From positions 1 to 24,847 of the IMG/VR virus record IMGVR_UViG_3300027763_000229: a stretch of DNA of 24,847 bases. The stretch is one strand, 5' to 3'. Positions 21,281 through 24,847 of the stretch are shown one piece after another. The translations under genes and the position numbers were made by a program. Positions within the stretch are counted from its first letter, which is position 1, and each line of letters opens with the position of its first letter. Under the pieces are notes generated by a model. The model was not told the origin of the DNA. It worked only from the letters and a program-made list of their open reading frames with translations, and ran no database searches. The DNA is from a virus.

Positions 21281-21811
21281 TTAGTTCGTGTACGCGACTG
21301 CTACGGCTTTTACGTTTGTTCCAACGTCGGTGCCAAGCAATGTATCATACGCCGTGTATTTTTCAAGAACTATAGTTTGACCACCAATTAGTGTGATCGT
21401 ATAATTTGTTCTAGTTAAGTTCTGACCAGATTCTGTAACACTCTTAGTTATGTTAACATTTGCACCACCGAGTGATGCAGATAACTGAATACCAGAAGTA
21501 TTAGCAATTGGTCCAACGTAGTAAGTAGTATTGTTTGCAAGACCGGTAATTGCGGTGTTACCGGTCGATGTTGTGTAAAGAACCACGTCACCAACTTTAA
21601 AATAGTGATTCGTCAAAGTAATAAAATCATTAGTAGAATCAATATCTGTGTTAGAGTTGAAAGTAACCGCAGTTCTACACGTGATCGTGTTTGATACTGT
21701 TGCCGCAGCACCAGTATGTACTAAACGAATGAGACGCGAAGATGTGCTCACGGCTGTAGCCAGAGCATTAACTGACGTTTCAGTTCCGATTGGTTTGAAT
21801 ACTTCAGCCAT
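21281..21811 (-). CDS. Beta-rich virion structural protein (176 aa)
   Basis: This is a structural protein of unknown exact place. The N-terminus VFKPIGTETSVNALATAVST and the phrases HYFKVGDVVLYTTSTGNTAI, LANNTTYYVGPIANTSGIQL and ASLGGANVNITKS form a beta-domain seen repeatedly in virion proteins of marine T4-like phages (VGDxVxY ... LxxxTxYYV ... IQLSAS). Thr, Ser, Val and Asn dominate and charge is low, unlike its neighbours. Its place between the large mosaic protein and gp21, in the late assembly cluster, supports a head or capsid-surface role. The ATG overlaps the upstream stop by one base (TAATG). Confidence 0.75.
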   Translation of the reverse strand: MAEVFKPIGTETSVNALATAVSTSSRLIRLVHTGAAATVSNTITCRTAVTFNSNTDIDSTNDFITLTNHYFKVGDVVLYTTSTGNTAITGLANNTTYYVGPIANTSGIQLSASLGGANVNITKSVTESGQNLTRTNYTITLIGGQTIVLEKYTAYDTLLGTDVGTNVKAVAVAYTN

Positions 21812-24800
21812 TATAGTTCTTGCTCCCTAGCGAAGTCCAAAAGATTCTCGATGCCATCGTCGGTATCAAGCATTGCTTCAAACTTCTCTTTATTCTGTTC
21901 AGATAAACTGTCGTATAGTTTATTTAACAAAATTTCTTCAGCAATATCCGGATGAGTTTGGGTATCTCCACCGATTGGTTTATTGCCCTGAGTAGGAGGA
22001 AGTTTGATTTTTTGTTTAGAAGCAAGTGGATCAGATTGCATCTTATCAATGCTATCCTGTTGCATGTTCCTATTTCCAACAGCCCCAAATTGAGTCTGAG
22101 TAGCTGCAGCTTTAGCAACATTCTCTGGAGTCATCTCTTCGGCTTCCTGTACTTTCTTCTTTCTCAGAAGCTTAAAGTCTTGACTATCGATCTTGCCATT
22201 TTTATTAGCATCGATCTTATGTTGATTTCCTTTAAGTCCTTCAGAAGATACGTCAATCTGTTTACGGGCTGGAGTGAAGTATCTGACTTTTGGTTTACCA
22301 TCTGAACCAGTAACCACGATAGCCTTTTTAGGGCGCATTCCTGATTCGCGTGTTTCTAAATCGGCTTCTTCTTTCATGCCGGCAAGAGAAACTTTTGAAC
22401 GAGCCTTAACTGGCGCTGGTTTGCCATACTTAACTACATGCATAAAATCTTCATGCGATCGGCCAAGCGCGTTTTGCACATTTTCTTTAGCGCCTTTAGC
22501 AATTGGCGTATTTGCATGCACTTGAAGAGCTTTTACAACGTTGTTATGGTGTACTAAATGTTTTTTTCCATTTTCAAAAGTTAGCTTGTGCATACTATCA
22601 ACTGGTACTTTACGCATCTGGTTGATTATATTCTTGCTAGCTGCGCGTTCCATTTCATCATCATCTTCATTGTCGTCACTTTTCTTCTCAACTACGTATT
22701 CTTCACCCATACGGTTCATAAAGTTTCCGTAGTTTGAAGCCATCTGACCCGATTGAGAATATTCTGATTCTTCTGGAGTCTTATGTTCACCGCTATAAGT
22801 CATATAGTCATAAACGCCATCAATTTGAACTTTGGCGTAGGAGATCTTTGACTGAACCCAGGCTTCAAGGTCATCTGAATCGCTAATCATCGAAATCAGT
22901 TTACTAGCTTTATCTCTAATAGCTGACAACTCTGTCTTAGCCATCAGACCTTCAAAGTCATCTTCTGCTGAGCTTTCTGCATCATAAGCTTCATTACGCT
23001 GCATTGCGTAATAGGCACCCATAGCTTGCTTCATACGTTCTTTTTTAGACTTACCAGCAAACTTAGGATTCTTACTGTGAACGAAGTCGGAAATAACGTC
23101 TCCCATAGAAGTCTTCTTGGTGATTACTTCGTCAAGTTCAACTGATTCGGTAGTTGGAATATTTGTTATACCGTGCTTTTTCCAATCTGGATGACCAGAC
23201 TTTGTAAAATGTTTAACATTTGGAAATGCTTTCATAGTCTTCTTTTTTGTCTCTTCATAATCACTTTCCATTTCTTCTTTTTTCATAGAAGAACCGCGCT
23301 TAACTTTATTCACATATTCCGAACTATCTTTGCCGTAGCCATGTCTTTGCGCCATAGATCTAAGTTCAGTTTCGGGTTTATTACCATGCATTGCAGCAAA
23401 GTCTTTATCTGACATATTAGAGTATTTTTGCTTTGACTTTATAACTGAAGATGGCATACCAGCTTCATCGAGTTCAATTTCTTCGCTAAATTCATTTGCA
23501 TCATTAGCTCTATCTGCATTTCTGCCAGATGCACCAATTATACCTCTGAGGCGATTCTTTATTTTGCGTTGAACACGCGGATTCGATGTTGCATTGTCAT
23601 TAGTCGCTTTATTAGCAAGTTGACTCGCAGCTTTCTTGGTATATGCATGAAGTAAGTTTGGCGATAATTCGTCAATCTGTTCTACTTCTTCACCTAACGC
23701 TTTTGTTGCTTTTCTTGCGGCGTCAGCATATCTCATATCATTCATAGCCTTACCATGTAGGTCAGCAGCTGCGCGCATCGCTTTTCTTTGTGCAACGGTT
23801 AGTCCAGCAGCAGCGGCTCTGTTAATAAGATCTAGTCTTTCTGCTTTGTGGTCAGTCGGCTTGAGTTCTTCTTTAACCGGCATAGTATTTGCAAGTGACG
23901 CTTTGGTTTTTACGTAAGCAGGTTCAGTGCGCATGCGGCGATCGTGTTCAACTTTCATTTCTGATTTGCTATAACTGCCATGTGGAAGATTATTCATAAT
24001 ATGAAATTTAAGCTTTGCACTCGACATATGTCGAATAGAATAAAAGTTGGTGCTTTCTTCAACTTCTTCTTTTGCATGAACTTTTACATTATAATTGCCT
24101 CGTATTTTGTCGATTGCCATGTCAGCACCCGTTTCACGCTTGTTAGCACGACCCTGAAACGTGCGGCCCGTGTACCGGTCTTTCGCCCCAGCAATTTTTT
24201 TCAGATTGGCGCTAGCATCTTTTGTAGCCCTGCTAGCATAACGACCAAGAAGTTCTGGTGACAATTCGTCAAGTGGTTCGACTTCTTCTTTATTTAAAGT
24301 ATTGAATGCATTTGATTTTACACGATTAATGTCTGCTTTACTAATCATACCTTTGCGTTTACCCATTGAATTAATGCTGGATTTTGCACGATTATTAATC
24401 GAACCATCTGAAGGTTCAGTATCTGCAGTTGATTTTAGTCTGCCTGTTGATCTAGGATTTTCATGGTGATAATCATAATCAGCCATTCCTAAATCTTTAT
24501 CTGGATCAGTAATTTTTTTCGCTGCTGAAGATGATCTCCATTTAGCTTTTTCGTCAAGTTGATTAGCTTCTTCTTTGCGCATGGCATCAGCAGTCTTCTT
24601 TGCAATAGCAATTTTATTTGCAATGCGATCTTTCAAAAGATTTGAAGAAGTTTTAGGCTGGTGATATTTACCGTCATCGTCGCGATAGCCGCCCTTAATG
24701 ACTTTTTCTTCTTTAACTTTTAATGTTTTGTCATAAGCCTTTGCAGACTCATCGCCTTCGTACGATGCTGTCTTAGGATCTTTTCTTTGTGGAACCCCTT

Positions 24801-24847
24801 TGAACAGGTGTTCCTGGTCGGTAACACCTGGAACTAAGTTTGCATAG
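21811..24847 (-). CDS. Giant mosaic prohead-associated protein, 5' end beyond window
   Basis: About 1,011 residues are visible, and the frame stays open through base 24847, so the true start lies outside; the TTG at 24636 is only an internal candidate. The protein is charged, mostly helical and built of reused phage modules: two EEVE-(P/Q)-(L/I)DELSP-LL copies, a VISDFVHSKNPKFAGKSKKE module followed by AYYAMQRNEA, an LEAWVQSKISYAKVQIDGVY module, and an EF-hand-like loop DANKNGKIDSQDF near 22172-22210. Five (L/I)DE tripeptides fit the cutting rule of gp21, encoded two genes downstream. A role as internal core protein or as a source of head peptides is likely but inferred. Confidence 0.72.
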   Translation of the reverse strand, partial: YANLVPGVTDQEHLFKGVPQRKDPKTASYEGDESAKAYDKTLKVKEEKVIKGGYRDDDGKYHQPKTSSNLLKDRIANKIAIAKKTADAMRKEEANQLDEKAKWRSSSAAKKITDPDKDLGMADYDYHHENPRSTGRLKSTADTEPSDGSINNRAKSSINSMGKRKGMISKADINRVKSNAFNTLNKEEVEPLDELSPELLGRYASRATKDASANLKKIAGAKDRYTGRTFQGRANKRETGADMAIDKIRGNYNVKVHAKEEVEESTNFYSIRHMSSAKLKFHIMNNLPHGSYSKSEMKVEHDRRMRTEPAYVKTKASLANTMPVKEELKPTDHKAERLDLINRAAAAGLTVAQRKAMRAAADLHGKAMNDMRYADAARKATKALGEEVEQIDELSPNLLHAYTKKAASQLANKATNDNATSNPRVQRKIKNRLRGIIGASGRNADRANDANEFSEEIELDEAGMPSSVIKSKQKYSNMSDKDFAAMHGNKPETELRSMAQRHGYGKDSSEYVNKVKRGSSMKKEEMESDYEETKKKTMKAFPNVKHFTKSGHPDWKKHGITNIPTTESVELDEVITKKTSMGDVISDFVHSKNPKFAGKSKKERMKQAMGAYYAMQRNEAYDAESSAEDDFEGLMAKTELSAIRDKASKLISMISDSDDLEAWVQSKISYAKVQIDGVYDYMTYSGEHKTPEESEYSQSGQMASNYGNFMNRMGEEYVVEKKSDDNEDDDEMERAASKNIINQMRKVPVDSMHKLTFENGKKHLVHHNNVVKALQVHANTPIAKGAKENVQNALGRSHEDFMHVVKYGKPAPVKARSKVSLAGMKEEADLETRESGMRPKKAIVVTGSDGKPKVRYFTPARKQIDVSSEGLKGNQHKIDANKNGKIDSQDFKLLRKKKVQEAEEMTPENVAKAAATQTQFGAVGNRNMQQDSIDKMQSDPLASKQKIKLPPTQGNKPIGGDTQTHPDIAEEILLNKLYDSLSEQNKEKFEAMLDTDDGIENLLDFAREQEL
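23599..23691 (-). repeat. EEVE-IDELSP module, copy 2
   Basis: Encodes EEVEQIDELSPNLLHAYTKK and the following helix of the mosaic protein. It is a diverged copy of the module at 24196-24288; similar modules recur in other large phage structural proteins. Confidence 0.7.
24196..24288 (-). repeat. EEVE-LDELSP module, copy 1
   Basis: Encodes EEVEPLDELSPELLGRYASR and the following helix. It aligns with the copy at 23599-23691 (shared EEVE, DELSP, LL, Y and A residues), about 600 bases away, showing growth of the gene by internal duplication or module exchange. Confidence 0.7.

Overview
This window is part of the genome of a T4-like myovirus (a tailed, strictly lytic phage). Every confident gene reads on the minus strand, so transcription runs from high to low coordinates. 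The identification rests on a connected set of T4 hallmark genes: prohead core and protease (gp22, gp21), major capsid protein (gp23), a gp19-like tube protein, UvsY, UvsW, the late sigma factor gp55, the recombination nuclease gp47/gp46, dCMP hydroxymethylase (gp42), DNA alpha-glucosyltransferase and the sliding clamp gp45. The structural proteins and many small genes resemble the marine or 'far T4' groups more than T4 itself. The host cannot be named from this sequence; base composition is moderately AT-rich.

Layout in transcription order. (1) 24847-18096, virion assembly: a very large mosaic protein running off the edge, a beta-rich structural protein, gp21, gp22 and gp23, with late promoters (TATAAATA type) before gp22 and probably gp23, and a strong GNRA-loop terminator after gp23. 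(2) 18095-17770, a 326-base control region: two tandem minus-strand sigma70-type promoters, plus one strong plus-strand promoter facing the end of gp23. (3) 17769-15228: nine tightly overlapping small genes of unknown function. (4) 15214-8864, replication and recombination: gp19-like protein with a perfect late promoter, then uvsY, uvsW, gp55, gp47, gp46 and a peptide deformylase. (5) 8883-7674: three small genes including a MazG-like one. (6) 7656-5703: a sigma70-type promoter and seven small unknown genes, one alanine-rich and one a single-span membrane protein. (7) 5706-392, a DNA-modification cassette: Nmad1/DUF1599-like protein, gp42, dCMP deaminase, alpha-glucosyltransferase, a divergent cytosine-C5 methyltransferase homologue, a DUF3310 protein, a tiny protein and a GT-A glycosyltransferase. 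(8) 375-1: the start of gp45.

How it fits together. Gp42, dCMP deaminase and the glucosyltransferase predict DNA with 5-hydroxymethylcytosine that is at least partly alpha-glucosylated. The methyltransferase homologue and second glycosyltransferase beside them suggest a modification scheme different from T4's. Gp55 keeps a probable clamp-binding tail and gp45 is in the same window, which matches the TATAAATA late promoters. Gp21 should process gp22, gp23 and possibly the mosaic protein at (L/I)xE sites. Genes mostly overlap by 1-8 bases (often ATGA, GTGA or TTGA), so translation is strongly coupled. No tRNA, CRISPR array, insertion sequence or integration gene was seen.
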